This document shows, piece after piece, positions 17,271 through 25,063 of a DNA stretch of 37,778 bases. Every line of letters starts with the position of its first letter. Position 1 is the first letter of the stretch. Both the position numbers and the translations under genes were made by a program. This DNA is from Maribacter sp. (lineage in GTDB: Bacteria > Bacteroidota > Bacteroidia > Flavobacteriales > Flavobacteriaceae): NCBI GenBank assembly GCA_020629415.1, contig JAHDDL010000029.1:1-37778 (forward strand). Direction: 5' to 3'. The notes beneath the pieces were generated by a model. That model made no database searches and was not told the DNA's origin. It was given only the letters and a program-made list of their open reading frames with translations.

Positions 17271-19742
17271 TTATTTCTTCATCAATAGTGCAGCCATTTT
17301 TTTAATTCGGTCTGCTAGTTTCTCGCTAGATAGTTTTTCGCGCCCAACACGTTCTGTAATTAACGGGAAGGAGAATGGAGTGGGCTGTGCACACTCTTTC
17401 CATACAATGTCTTGTGTAGCAATTCTTTCTAAGGATAATCGTAATCGCCCTTCTTCCAACTGGTGCTCAAAGGTTTCTGTAAAGGCTTGTTGGAAGAGTA
17501 AATTTTCTGGTTCGTAATCCCTAAATACATCGAACAATAGCTGGGAACTACTTTGCAAGTGTTTCATTTTAATACCTTTTTTTGGGTATCCGGTAAAGAC
17601 CATACCGCTTATAATGGCAACATCCCTGAATCTTCGGCGAGCCATTTCTGTGGCATTCAGACTTTTTTGCAAATCATCCAGCATAAAATCTGTAGTGAAC
17701 AGGTCATTGTCCAATACTTGCTGAATGTCTATGGGTTGGTCTGATAATAGTTCAAAACCATAATCATTGAATGCCAGCGAAAATGTAATAGGCGATAATA
17801 AACTTATGCGATAGCCCAATAAACTGCCAATGGCTTCATGAACAAATCTGCCTTCAAAAGGGTAGAAAAGGTGGTGATATCCGTCTCTGGTCTTAAAGGT
17901 TTCAATTAAAAATTCTGATGGTTTGGGTACAATGCTATCTCGTCTTTGTCTTTCAAAAAGTGGTGCCAAAGCCCTTATTTCCTCAGATTGATTTTTTATT
18001 GGTTCACCCGAGCTATACAGTTCGTTTCTCAATAACTCTGACATTTGTGCGGAAAGGGTGAGTCGGCTCCCCATCCAACTAGATATTTTGTTGGTTTTCT
18101 TATTGCTATTCCGCACCTGCACCGTCATTTCTTTTATTCGGATGAATTCTAAGTTTCTACCTGCAAATGTAAACACGTCGCCTGTGTTGAGTTTAGAAAC
18201 AAAAAACTCTTCTATAGACCCTATATATCCTCCTTTTTGATATTTTACAGATAAGTTTACATCGCCAACAATAGTGCCTATTTGAAAACGATGCCGCATG
18301 GCAACACCACGGTTATTGACTTTAAATTTGCCATCCTCCTCAATTTCTACCTTTTTGTACTCGTCGTAGCTTTGCAGACTTTGACTGCCCATCACCAAAA
18401 AATTCAATAACCATTGCCATTGGTCTTCGGTCAACGTTTGGTAGCAAAAAGTTTGTTTCACCTCTTTAAAAATTTCTTTAGGGTAGAATCCGTCAGATAT
18501 GGCCAAGGTGGTCAAATATTGCAAAAGCACATCATAGCTGTTAAGGTAGGGTATACGGTCTTCAACAGAATTCATTTTTACCGCTTTTTGTAAAGCCGAT
18601 GCTTCAATAAGCTCAATGGCGTGTGTGGGTAAAAAATAAATGACACTTTCCTTACCGGGACTATGACCACTGCGACCGGCACGTTGTAGAAAACGGGCAA
18701 CACCTTTGGGTCCTCCTATCTGTACTACCGTTTCTACAGGGGCAAAATCTACTCCAAGATCTAAACTTGAGGTGCAAACCACCGCTTTCAACTGTTCATT
18801 GCGAATTGCATTTTCAACCCAAACGCGAGTTTCTTTATTAATGCTGCCATGGTGCATTGCCATTTCTCCCGCATATTCTGGGTGCTTTTCCAAGATTTTT
18901 TGAAACCAAATTTCACATTGGCTACGGGTATTGGTAAAGAGCAAAGTGGTCTTGCTATTATTGATGATGGGGACAACATCTTCCAAAAGGTGTAAACCTA
19001 AATGACCACGCCATGGAAAGGTTTCCATTTTTTTTGGAATAATACTTTTAACCGTAATCTTTTTGTTGAGCTTGGCTTTTATGAGTACCGAGTTTTCTAT
19101 CGTTTTAGAATCAATGCCCAACAAAACATCTCGTGCCTGTTCTAGATTGCCAATGGTTGCAGAGATGCCCCAAATTCTTAATTGCGAGGATACATTTTTT
19201 AAACGTGATAAGGCAAGTTCCATTTGTACGCCACGCTTGGTGCCCAATATTTCATGCCATTCATCTACTACAATTGCCGAGCAGTCTTTAAAAATTTTGT
19301 CATAACCTTTTGTAGCAAGAAGTAACTGAAGACTTTCTGGAGTGGTGATCAACAGATCGGGCATATTCTTTTTTTGCTGCGCCCGCTCTTTGGTGGTAGT
19401 ATCTCCAGAGCGAATACCCACGGTCATCTGTGTTCCCAGGTCTTGTGTAATGCGTTCTGCCGATTGCTTAATTTCTTGCGATAATGCACGTAATGGCGTT
19501 ATCCAAATAGCTTTTAGCCCTTTTTTATGTTTGGTCTTGTAGTTGGGATTGCTCTTAATGTAATTTAAAACAATTGGAAACCATAAAGCATAGGTTTTAC
19601 CACTACCTGTTGGAGCATTTAGTAATCCGTCTTTACCTTGTAGAAACGCTTTCCAAGTATCTTTTTGAAACTTAAATGGTTTCCAATGCTGTTCGGCGAA
19701 CCAGTTTTCTGCTATATCGTAGAGTTCTTGTCTTTTTACCAT
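17271..19742 (-). CDS. Ligase-associated DNA damage response DEXH helicase (Lhr-type)
   Basis: 823 residues, typical for the bacterial Lhr-core-like helicase of this cassette. It is an ATP-driven 3'-5' translocase expected to act on DNA or RNA:DNA hybrids. Walker A is NAPTGSGKT (residues 42-50), motif II is the family-specific DEWH (near 157), motif III is SATIGN, and motif VI is QRAGRSGHSPG. After the two RecA domains come the winged-helix and Lhr-specific domains, to a basic C terminus. The ATG at 19742 is the last part of a palindrome (19741-19762) bounding the GIY-YIG unit, so the native start region was probably replaced on insertion. The first real motif (LYDIAENWF) begins a few residues later. 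Confidence 0.93.
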   Translation of the reverse strand: MVKRQELYDIAENWFAEQHWKPFKFQKDTWKAFLQGKDGLLNAPTGSGKTYALWFPIVLNYIKSNPNYKTKHKKGLKAIWITPLRALSQEIKQSAERITQDLGTQMTVGIRSGDTTTKERAQQKKNMPDLLITTPESLQLLLATKGYDKIFKDCSAIVVDEWHEILGTKRGVQMELALSRLKNVSSQLRIWGISATIGNLEQARDVLLGIDSKTIENSVLIKAKLNKKITVKSIIPKKMETFPWRGHLGLHLLEDVVPIINNSKTTLLFTNTRSQCEIWFQKILEKHPEYAGEMAMHHGSINKETRVWVENAIRNEQLKAVVCTSSLDLGVDFAPVETVVQIGGPKGVARFLQRAGRSGHSPGKESVIYFLPTHAIELIEASALQKAVKMNSVEDRIPYLNSYDVLLQYLTTLAISDGFYPKEIFKEVKQTFCYQTLTEDQWQWLLNFLVMGSQSLQSYDEYKKVEIEEDGKFKVNNRGVAMRHRFQIGTIVGDVNLSVKYQKGGYIGSIEEFFVSKLNTGDVFTFAGRNLEFIRIKEMTVQVRNSNKKTNKISSWMGSRLTLSAQMSELLRNELYSSGEPIKNQSEEIRALAPLFERQRRDSIVPKPSEFLIETFKTRDGYHHLFYPFEGRFVHEAIGSLLGYRISLLSPITFSLAFNDYGFELLSDQPIDIQQVLDNDLFTTDFMLDDLQKSLNATEMARRRFRDVAIISGMVFTGYPKKGIKMKHLQSSSQLLFDVFRDYEPENLLFQQAFTETFEHQLEEGRLRLSLERIATQDIVWKECAQPTPFSFPLITERVGREKLSSEKLADRIKKMAALLMKK

Positions 19743-19767
19743 TGCGAGTAAAGCGAAGCAATCTGTT
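19741..19767 (+). repeat. Left inverted end of the GIY-YIG unit
   Basis: Arms ATTGC (19741-19745) and GCAAT (19758-19762) enclose the core GAGTAAAGCGAA, followed by CTGTT. Read on the minus strand it delivers GCAATG, providing the helicase start codon. Confidence 0.7.
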
Positions 19768-19784
19768 TAATTTATTCTTGAATT

Positions 19785-20102
19785 TTATTTTTTGTTCCGA
19801 AACCTAAAATTTTCATCTAACCAATTAATGGAAAGATCACCCCATTCAGGATTCATTGAGTTAATTAACTCTTCCTTTTTTTTCCGATTGCCAGCTTTTA
19901 ATTTCAATTCTCTTTTAAATGCATCTTCCACATTTTCAAATTCCTCAAAATAAACTAGTATATCGCAATTGTATTTCTTGGTGAAAGCATTTGGATATAT
20001 TCTGCTTTTATGTTCATTTATTCTTCTTTTAATATTATCTGTAGCTCCAACATAAAGAACTGTTTTATTTTTATTGGTTGTTATATAGATATATCCTTTC
20101 AT
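19785..20102 (-). CDS. Small GIY-YIG nuclease family protein
   Basis: 105 residues forming a single GIY-YIG domain of the YhbQ/UvrC-N-like kind, with no DNA-binding extension. Seen: GYIYITTNKNKTVLYVGATD with the GIY and YIG equivalents at residues 3-5 and 17-19, basic KRR at 25-27, the metal-binding Glu in KREL (E65), the basic stretch NRKKKEELI and the family signature NPEWGDL near residue 84. All catalytic positions I can identify are present. It sits between two inverted palindromes, breaking the ligase-helicase pair, and is on the operon strand so it can be read through from the ligase gene. Role proposed here: nicking at palindromes during spread of the element (inference). It could also be an ordinary repair accessory. 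Confidence 0.88.
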   Translation of the reverse strand: MKGYIYITTNKNKTVLYVGATDNIKRRINEHKSRIYPNAFTKKYNCDILVYFEEFENVEDAFKRELKLKAGNRKKKEELINSMNPEWGDLSINWLDENFRFRNKK

Positions 20103-20150
20103 TTTAATTAGGCTTGTGAAATCAAAAGATGTAAATTAATTTTTCGTTTT

Positions 20151-21833
20151 TTATTTAACAGATTCCTTCGCTTCGCTCGGAATTAATCCCTTCAAATCAT
20201 CCAACGTATTTGCTTCATGGATGTTTTTATCTTTTCTCCAGCGTAGCATTCTGGGAAAACGGGTAGCAACACCACTTTTATGTCTTTTTGATAATGCTAT
20301 ACCCTCAAAGGCGATTTCAAACACGTGATGAGGAGTAACACTACGAACGGGTCCAAATCTTTCCAAAGTATTTTTCTTTATCCAAGCATCTAGTTTTCTG
20401 AATTCTGCATCGGTTAAGCCTGAGTATGCCTTTGCAAAGGTTACCAGTTCTTTTTCTCCTTCTTCATTATCCTTCCAAAGGGCAAAAGTATAATCTGTAA
20501 ATAGATTACTTCGCCTACCATGACCGCGCATGGCATATGTAAGAACCGCATCTATGGTCAGTGGGTCAACTTTCCATTTCCACCAATCGCCTTTCTTACG
20601 ACCTACCAAATAGGGCGAATCTTTTCTTTTTAGCATTAAGCCTTCACTGTGCATTTCGCGAGAGCGGTCTCTTTCTTCAGCCATCTCTTCCCATGAATTA
20701 AAATACATGGTTTTAGAGAGGTGAAGGGGAACATCACTTCGGCTACGCTCAGTGACCTCACTTCGGCTAAGTTTAGTGACCGCATTTTGGTTTTGCTCAG
20801 TGACATTTTTAAAAAGGTGTTCTAAAATTTCTCTACGTTCTATAAAAGGTAATTGGCGAATATCTTCTCCTTTCCATTCAAGAATATCATATGCTTTTAA
20901 GATTACCGGAACTTTTTTTAAAAGTGCGGCGGTTACGTTTTTTCTACCAATGCGGGTTTGTAAATCGTTAAAGGTGCCAATACCACCTTTTGGAAAAGGG
21001 AGAATTTCACCATCTATGACCGTACCGTTAGGAATAACGCCTATGAATTTTTCAAATTCGGGATACTTATCCGTTACCAATTCTTCGCCACGGCTCCAAA
21101 CAAATAATTCATTGTTTCTTAAGATCACTTGAGAACGAATTCCATCCCACTTATGTTCTGCAGACCATTCTTTTATATCGCCTAAGTCTGACACTTCACC
21201 TTCAATGGCATACGCCAAATAGAAAGGATATGGTTTTGAAAGGTAATCGCTCTCATTTTCCTCTAAAACCAATTGCTGAAAAGTGATTTTATTCGGGTCC
21301 CAGTTGCCCATTAATTTATAGGCTAGAATATCTTCGTCAATTTGGGTGGCTTTTGCCAAGGCACGTGTCATTAGTTTTTGACTTACCCCAATTCTGAATC
21401 CACCAGTAATCAATTTGGTGAACACAAACCGTTCGTAGTAGTTTAAAACACTCCAATTTTCGTATAGATATGCTCTTTTTTCTTCGTCTGTTTTCTTTTT
21501 AAGAGCAATCATTTCTTGAAGAAAATTGGTTAAACTTTTGTCCGATGATTGGTCGGCTGCAGGAATGACCAATGCTATGGTTTCTGCGAGATCACCAACA
21601 ATATGATAGCTTTCTTCAAATAACCACAGTGGAATGTTTGCCAGTTCTGAAGCCCAAGTTCTTAATAGCGTTGTATTTACCGGTCTTGGTGGTCTGCGAT
21701 GCGATAAAATTGCGATGGTCCAAACCTTATCGGCATCATCGGCTTTAAGAAAATAGTCGGTCAATGCCTGTACCTTAACCGTAGTTTTATTGGTACTATC
21801 CAAGGTTTTTATAAGCTGTGCAAAATTTCTCAT
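20151..21833 (-). CDS. Ligase-associated-cassette ATP-dependent DNA ligase
   Basis: 560 residues. It seals nicks using ATP. An N-terminal helical DNA-binding domain (1-210) precedes the adenylation domain with nucleophile lysine in EHKWDGIR (K228), DGEILPF (motif III), EGLMLKRKDSPY (motif IV) and WWKWK (motif V), then the OB-fold domain ending in RMLRWRKDK. Two oddities come from repeats. Residues 344-367 (VTEQNQNA, VTKLSRSE, VTERSRSD) are three in-frame copies of a 24-bp unit inserted in the loop before motif IV. The last residues (IPSEAKESVK) are encoded by the palindrome ending the GIY-YIG unit. Its start overlaps the exonuclease stop by 4 nt, implying translational coupling. Confidence 0.94.
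   Translation of the reverse strand: MRNFAQLIKTLDSTNKTTVKVQALTDYFLKADDADKVWTIAILSHRRPPRPVNTTLLRTWASELANIPLWLFEESYHIVGDLAETIALVIPAADQSSDKSLTNFLQEMIALKKKTDEEKRAYLYENWSVLNYYERFVFTKLITGGFRIGVSQKLMTRALAKATQIDEDILAYKLMGNWDPNKITFQQLVLEENESDYLSKPYPFYLAYAIEGEVSDLGDIKEWSAEHKWDGIRSQVILRNNELFVWSRGEELVTDKYPEFEKFIGVIPNGTVIDGEILPFPKGGIGTFNDLQTRIGRKNVTAALLKKVPVILKAYDILEWKGEDIRQLPFIERREILEHLFKNVTEQNQNAVTKLSRSEVTERSRSDVPLHLSKTMYFNSWEEMAEERDRSREMHSEGLMLKRKDSPYLVGRKKGDWWKWKVDPLTIDAVLTYAMRGHGRRSNLFTDYTFALWKDNEEGEKELVTFAKAYSGLTDAEFRKLDAWIKKNTLERFGPVRSVTPHHVFEIAFEGIALSKRHKSGVATRFPRMLRWRKDKNIHEANTLDDLKGLIPSEAKESVK
20157..20183 (-). repeat. Right inverted end of the GIY-YIG unit
   Basis: Read on the minus strand: ATTCC (20183-20179), core GAGCGAAGCGAA, GGAAT (20166-20162), CTGTT (20161-20157). 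It is in frame with the ligase and encodes part of its last residues. Confidence 0.7.
20733..20804 (-). repeat. Three tandem 24-bp palindromic units inside the ligase gene
   Basis: Units at 20733-20756, 20757-20780 and 20781-20804. On the minus strand each starts GTCACT; the two best conserved end with AAGTGA plus one base, so TCACT/AGTGA arms surround a 12-nt core. The core is GAGCGTAGCCGA in the first unit, identical to the metG copy. The third unit is the most eroded. Eight codons per unit keep the ligase frame open. Confidence 0.8.
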
Positions 21834-22855
21834 ACAGATGCTGTCGATTTTGAAGCTAATGCAGCTTCTGTTTCTTCTTCACCGTATTGCGTTGCTTCTG
21901 TACGGGCATCATAACCTTGTTCTCGTAAATATTTCGAGAATATATCTGTATAGCCATGTGTACAGATAATTTTTTCGGCGCCTGTAGCTTCAATACTTTC
22001 TAAAAGACCGGGCCAATCGCAATGATCGCTTAAAACAAAACCTTTGTCAATAGCCCTTCTTCGTCTTGCTCCCCTAAAGGTCATCCATCCACTTGCGGAA
22101 GCAGTAACATAGGGCACCATTTTTCTAATCCAAGTACTACCATGTGCACTTGGTGGTGCCAATACTATATTGCCCAATAGCTGCTCTTTTTTGGTGTCTC
22201 TGGTAATTAAAGTGGTCTTGGGAAAATCTACCAACGGTCTTAGTACCTGGGTCATATTTTCAATGGCGCCATGTGTATATATTTCTCCAATGTCGGTGTC
22301 TAGGTATTTTAATAATCGTTGTGCTTTGCCCAAACTATACCCAAAGAGTATGGATGTTTTACCTTCAGCTCTATTTTCTGCCCACCAATTGTTAATGTTT
22401 TCTAGAACTTCTGCCTGGGGTGTCCATTTAAATGCGGGTAATCCAAAAGTACATTCTGTAATAAAGGTGTTACATTTTATAGGTTCATAAGGTGTGGAAA
22501 TACCATCATTTTCAGTTTTATAATCTCCTGTAAAAACCCAAACTTCACCTTTATGTTCTACCCTAATTTGTGACGATCCAATAATATGCCCGGCTGGATG
22601 TAGGCTAAATTTTACGTTGTTAATGATAATAGTTTCGCCCCATTCTTTTCCAATAACGTTTATTTCACCTAAACGATGTTGTATAATAGGTACATTTCTG
22701 TGATGGGTTATATATTTTTTGTGCCCATATCTACTATGGTCCGCATGCCCATGTGAGATTATGGCATGGTCTACAGGTTTCCAAGGGTCAAGATAGACTT
22801 TGGCCGTTTCGCAATATATGCCATTGCTTGTAAATTGTAATAAAGGAGATTTCAT
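21830..22855 (-). CDS. Ligase-associated DNA damage response exonuclease (MBL fold)
   Basis: 341 residues of the metallo-beta-lactamase/beta-CASP group to which SNM1/Pso2-like nucleases belong. The metal site SHGHADH is at residues 34-40; further metal ligands are in LHPAGHIIGSSQ, FTGDYKTE and LSDHCDW, and the conserved CTHGY is near the end. First gene of the operon exonuclease-ligase-(GIY-YIG)-helicase-PdeM, all on the minus strand, overlapping the ligase start by 4 nt. Expected role: trimming DNA or RNA ends before ligation in stress-induced repair. The last residues (EEETEAALASKSTASV) look disordered. Confidence 0.92.
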   Translation of the reverse strand: MKSPLLQFTSNGIYCETAKVYLDPWKPVDHAIISHGHADHSRYGHKKYITHHRNVPIIQHRLGEINVIGKEWGETIIINNVKFSLHPAGHIIGSSQIRVEHKGEVWVFTGDYKTENDGISTPYEPIKCNTFITECTFGLPAFKWTPQAEVLENINNWWAENRAEGKTSILFGYSLGKAQRLLKYLDTDIGEIYTHGAIENMTQVLRPLVDFPKTTLITRDTKKEQLLGNIVLAPPSAHGSTWIRKMVPYVTASASGWMTFRGARRRRAIDKGFVLSDHCDWPGLLESIEATGAEKIICTHGYTDIFSKYLREQGYDARTEATQYGEEETEAALASKSTASV

Positions 22856-22927
22856 AGCGATAACAAGTTACGAATTTCACATGCAAACAAAGTTGATGTC
22901 AAACTAAACTATGACCTCTAAAAAATT

Positions 22928-22935
22928 TATATTTG
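22928..22935 (+). promoter_or_regulatory. -7-like element before the 140-aa TerB gene
   Basis: TATATTTG matches TAnnTTTG exactly, ending 22 nt before the ATG at 22958. No TTG at the ideal -33 distance. Confidence 0.45.
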
Positions 22936-22957
22936 CTCAATAATTAAAAAATAAGAT

Positions 22958-23380
22958 ATGTCTTTTGCAGATTTATATACCAGTGGGGAGCATAGAAGAA
23001 ACCTGGCTCACTTTGCGGCCTTGGCAACTTTAGCTTCTATTGATGGTGAAATTAGTACTGAGGAAAAAAAATTATTAGACCGTTTTGCTAGTAAACTGGA
23101 TATTACCGAGACGGAGTATAACGAAGTATTTAAGAAAGAAAATAAGTACCCAATAGATTCTACACCAGATTCTGAAAAAAGATTGGAGCGTTTATATGAT
23201 CTATTTAGAATTGTTTATTCTGATCATGAAATTGATGATGAAGAAAGGGTGCTGATTAAAAAGTATGCGATCGGTCTAGGCTTTACAGATGAAAAGGCAG
23301 ATAAAATTATTCAACGTTCTGTTGCTATTTTTGGTGGTAAAATAGACTTTGATGATTATTTATACTTAGTAAAGCGCTAA
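22958..23380 (+). CDS. TerB family protein, 140 aa
   Basis: 140 residues, a full-length TerB-like helical protein. An N-terminal AHFAALATLASIDGEISTEEK and a second half VYSDHEIDDEERVLIKKYA carry the two acidic turns typical of the family. It is longer and only distantly similar to the three short TerB-like proteins at 8466-10804. Possible role in metal or envelope stress; no ter operon partners are nearby. It has its own promoter-like element and a strong terminator, so it is likely monocistronic. Confidence 0.82.
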   Translation: MSFADLYTSGEHRRNLAHFAALATLASIDGEISTEEKKLLDRFASKLDITETEYNEVFKKENKYPIDSTPDSEKRLERLYDLFRIVYSDHEIDDEERVLIKKYAIGLGFTDEKADKIIQRSVAIFGGKIDFDDYLYLVKR

Positions 23381-23400
23381 GTGTTTATTTGAACGATATA

Positions 23401-23427
23401 AAAAAGGGAGCCAAAGGCTCCCTTTTT
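23401..23427. terminator. Bidirectional intrinsic terminator
   Basis: A perfect 12-bp inverted repeat, AAAAAGGGAGCC / GGCTCCCTTTTT, with a 3-nt loop. It serves the TerB gene on the plus strand and fbp (stop at 23430) on the minus strand. Confidence 0.92.
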
Positions 23428-23429
23428 AT

Positions 23430-24440
23430 TTAATGATATTTATTCAAGAATTCTTGGAGTTTTTTGACCATATTTTTGCTTCCACAGAAGAAAGGAACAC
23501 GTTGGTGTAATTCAGTTGGTTGAATATCCATAATTCTATTTTTACCGCCAATGGCCAATCCATTTGCCTGTTCGGCCAGAAAAGCCATAGGATTGCATTC
23601 ATACAACAATCTTAATTTTCCACTTTCACTAACACTACTCTTAGGATACATATAAATACCACCTTTGATCATGTTTCTATGAAAATCCGATACTAAAGAA
23701 CCTATATACCTAGAAGTATAGGGTCTGTCATCTTCTTCCATTTGACAGTATTTAATATAATCTTTTACACCTTGGTGAAAATGAACGTAGTTACCTTCGT
23801 TTACGGAATAAATTCTACCATCTTCAGGAAATTGCATATTTGGGTGGGATAGGTAAAAAGTACCCAATGCAGGGTTTAAGGTAAACCCGTTTACGCCGTC
23901 ACCTGTAGTATACACCAACATGGTAGATGTACCGTAAACAACATAACCTGCTGCAACCTGCTTGTTGCCGGGTTGTAGAAAATCTTCCATTGTTACCGGT
24001 GTGCCTACGGGAGTAACACGTCTGTAAATGGAAAAAATAGTACCTACGGATACGTTTACGTCAATGTTGGAAGAACCGTCTAAAGGGTCTATAAGTACAA
24101 CATATTTGTTTTGATGATTTTCATCGTTACTGTTAATACTGATGAAGCTGTCTTCTTCTTCAGAAGCAATACCACAGACAATTTCTCTGTTCTTTAAAGT
24201 TTGAATGAATTTGTCGTTCGCGAAAAGATCCAATTTTTGTTGATCTTCACCTTGAATGTTGGTTTCTCCAACTCCGCCTAAAATATCTATTAGCCCTGCT
24301 TTGCTTACCTCGTGGTTAACAACTTTTGCAGCTAATCTAATTGCATTGATAAGTTTTGATAATTCACCTGAAGAGTATTGAAATGAATCTTGATTTTCAA
24401 TAATAAACTCCCCTAGGGTCTGATTTCTTTTTGGAGACAT
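23430..24440 (-). CDS. fbp: Class I fructose-1,6-bisphosphatase
   Basis: 336 residues, standard for class I FBPase. It hydrolyses fructose 1,6-bisphosphate to fructose 6-phosphate in gluconeogenesis. Metal-binding acidic sites are [10 protein letters not shown] near residue 88 and [19 protein letters not shown] near 118. The sugar-phosphate region contains [13 protein letters not shown] and GGIYMYPKS, and the active-site segment [18 protein letters not shown] is intact. Monocistronic on the minus strand, between a shared terminator and the divergent GNAT gene. Confidence 0.96.
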   Translation of the reverse strand: MSPKRNQTLGEFIIENQDSFQYSSGELSKLINAIRLAAKVVNHEVSKAGLIDILGGVGETNIQGEDQQKLDLFANDKFIQTLKNREIVCGIASEEEDSFISINSNDENHQNKYVVLIDPLDGSSNIDVNVSVGTIFSIYRRVTPVGTPVTMEDFLQPGNKQVAAGYVVYGTSTMLVYTTGDGVNGFTLNPALGTFYLSHPNMQFPEDGRIYSVNEGNYVHFHQGVKDYIKYCQMEEDDRPYTSRYIGSLVSDFHRNMIKGGIYMYPKSSVSESGKLRLLYECNPMAFLAEQANGLAIGGKNRIMDIQPTELHQRVPFFCGSKNMVKKLQEFLNKYH

Positions 24441-24520
24441 TTTTTAGTTTATGGTTTATACAAATATCGTGTATTTTGTTAAACGTTTCATTTTCATTTT
24501 AATTACATTTTTTAAATTTA

Positions 24521-24528
24521 TAACTTTG
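24521..24528 (+). promoter_or_regulatory. -7-like element for the GNAT-lysC genes
   Basis: TAACTTTG matches TAnnTTTG, ending 19 nt before the ATG at 24548. Upstream is T-rich but without a clear -33 TTG. Confidence 0.45.
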
Positions 24529-24547
24529 TGTTTTATTTGTAACAATT

Positions 24548-25033
24548 ATGGATTATACAATTAGAGTTGCCCAAAGAGAAGATATGAAGCAAGTGCTTCG
24601 TTTAATTCAGGAATTGGCCACGTTTGAAAAAGAAGAAGATGCTGTAGAAGTAAGTGTGCAAAATCTAGAGGAAGATGGGTTTGGTAAACAAAAATTGTTT
24701 CATTGTTTTGTTGCTGAAAGTGACAATAAAATTGTTGGTATGGCATTGGTGTACCCTAGGTATTCTACTTGGAAAGGACCGGTCATACATTTAGAGGATT
24801 TAATTGTAACCAAAGAAATGCGCGGTACGGGTTTAGGTACCGCATTATTGAACGAGGTAGTAAAATATGGTGATGAATTGGGAGTGAAGAGAATATGTTG
24901 GGAAGTATTGGACTGGAATGAACCTGCCATAGGTTTCTATGAAAGTAAAGGTGCCAACGTTATGAGAGATTGGGACGTGGTTCAATTAGATGAAGCCGGT
25001 ATAAAGGAGTACTTAAGTACTCTGGCGAATTAA
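24548..25033 (+). CDS. GNAT family N-acetyltransferase (diamine acetyltransferase-like)
   Basis: 161 residues, one GNAT domain. The acetyl-CoA loop is LIVTKEMRGTGLGTALLNEV near residue 95 (RGTGLG), preceded by LVYPRYSTWKGPVIHLEDL and followed by WEVLDWNEPAIGFYESKGA. The STWKGP and LDWNEPAI segments resemble spermidine/spermine N1-acetyltransferases, suggesting a polyamine or amine substrate. Directly upstream of aspartate kinase with about 30 bp between them, so probably one transcript. Confidence 0.85.
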   Translation: MDYTIRVAQREDMKQVLRLIQELATFEKEEDAVEVSVQNLEEDGFGKQKLFHCFVAESDNKIVGMALVYPRYSTWKGPVIHLEDLIVTKEMRGTGLGTALLNEVVKYGDELGVKRICWEVLDWNEPAIGFYESKGANVMRDWDVVQLDEAGIKEYLSTLAN

Positions 25034-25063
25034 AAATCAAAAGAATTTAGATAGATATTGAGT

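Larger units (their letters stand above)
19741..20183. mobile_element. Putative GIY-YIG palindrome-bounded element
   Basis: A 443-bp unit with inverted ends. The left end read on the plus strand (19741-19767) and the right end read on the minus strand (20183-20157) agree at 23 of 27 positions. Each end is a palindrome: 5-nt arms (ATTGC/GCAAT left, ATTCC/GGAAT right), a 12-nt core (GAGTAAAGCGAA left, GAGCGAAGCGAA right), then CTGTT. The arm difference is a compensating pair change (G-C to C-G). The single gene inside encodes a small GIY-YIG nuclease. The unit lies exactly between ligase and helicase genes of an otherwise tight cassette. The structure is visible; mobility is inferred, and I saw no target-site duplication. 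Confidence 0.6.

Noticed and set aside
20752..21132. 126-residue plus-strand frame in the ligase gene
   Set aside because: Antisense to well-conserved ligase motifs; shadow frame.
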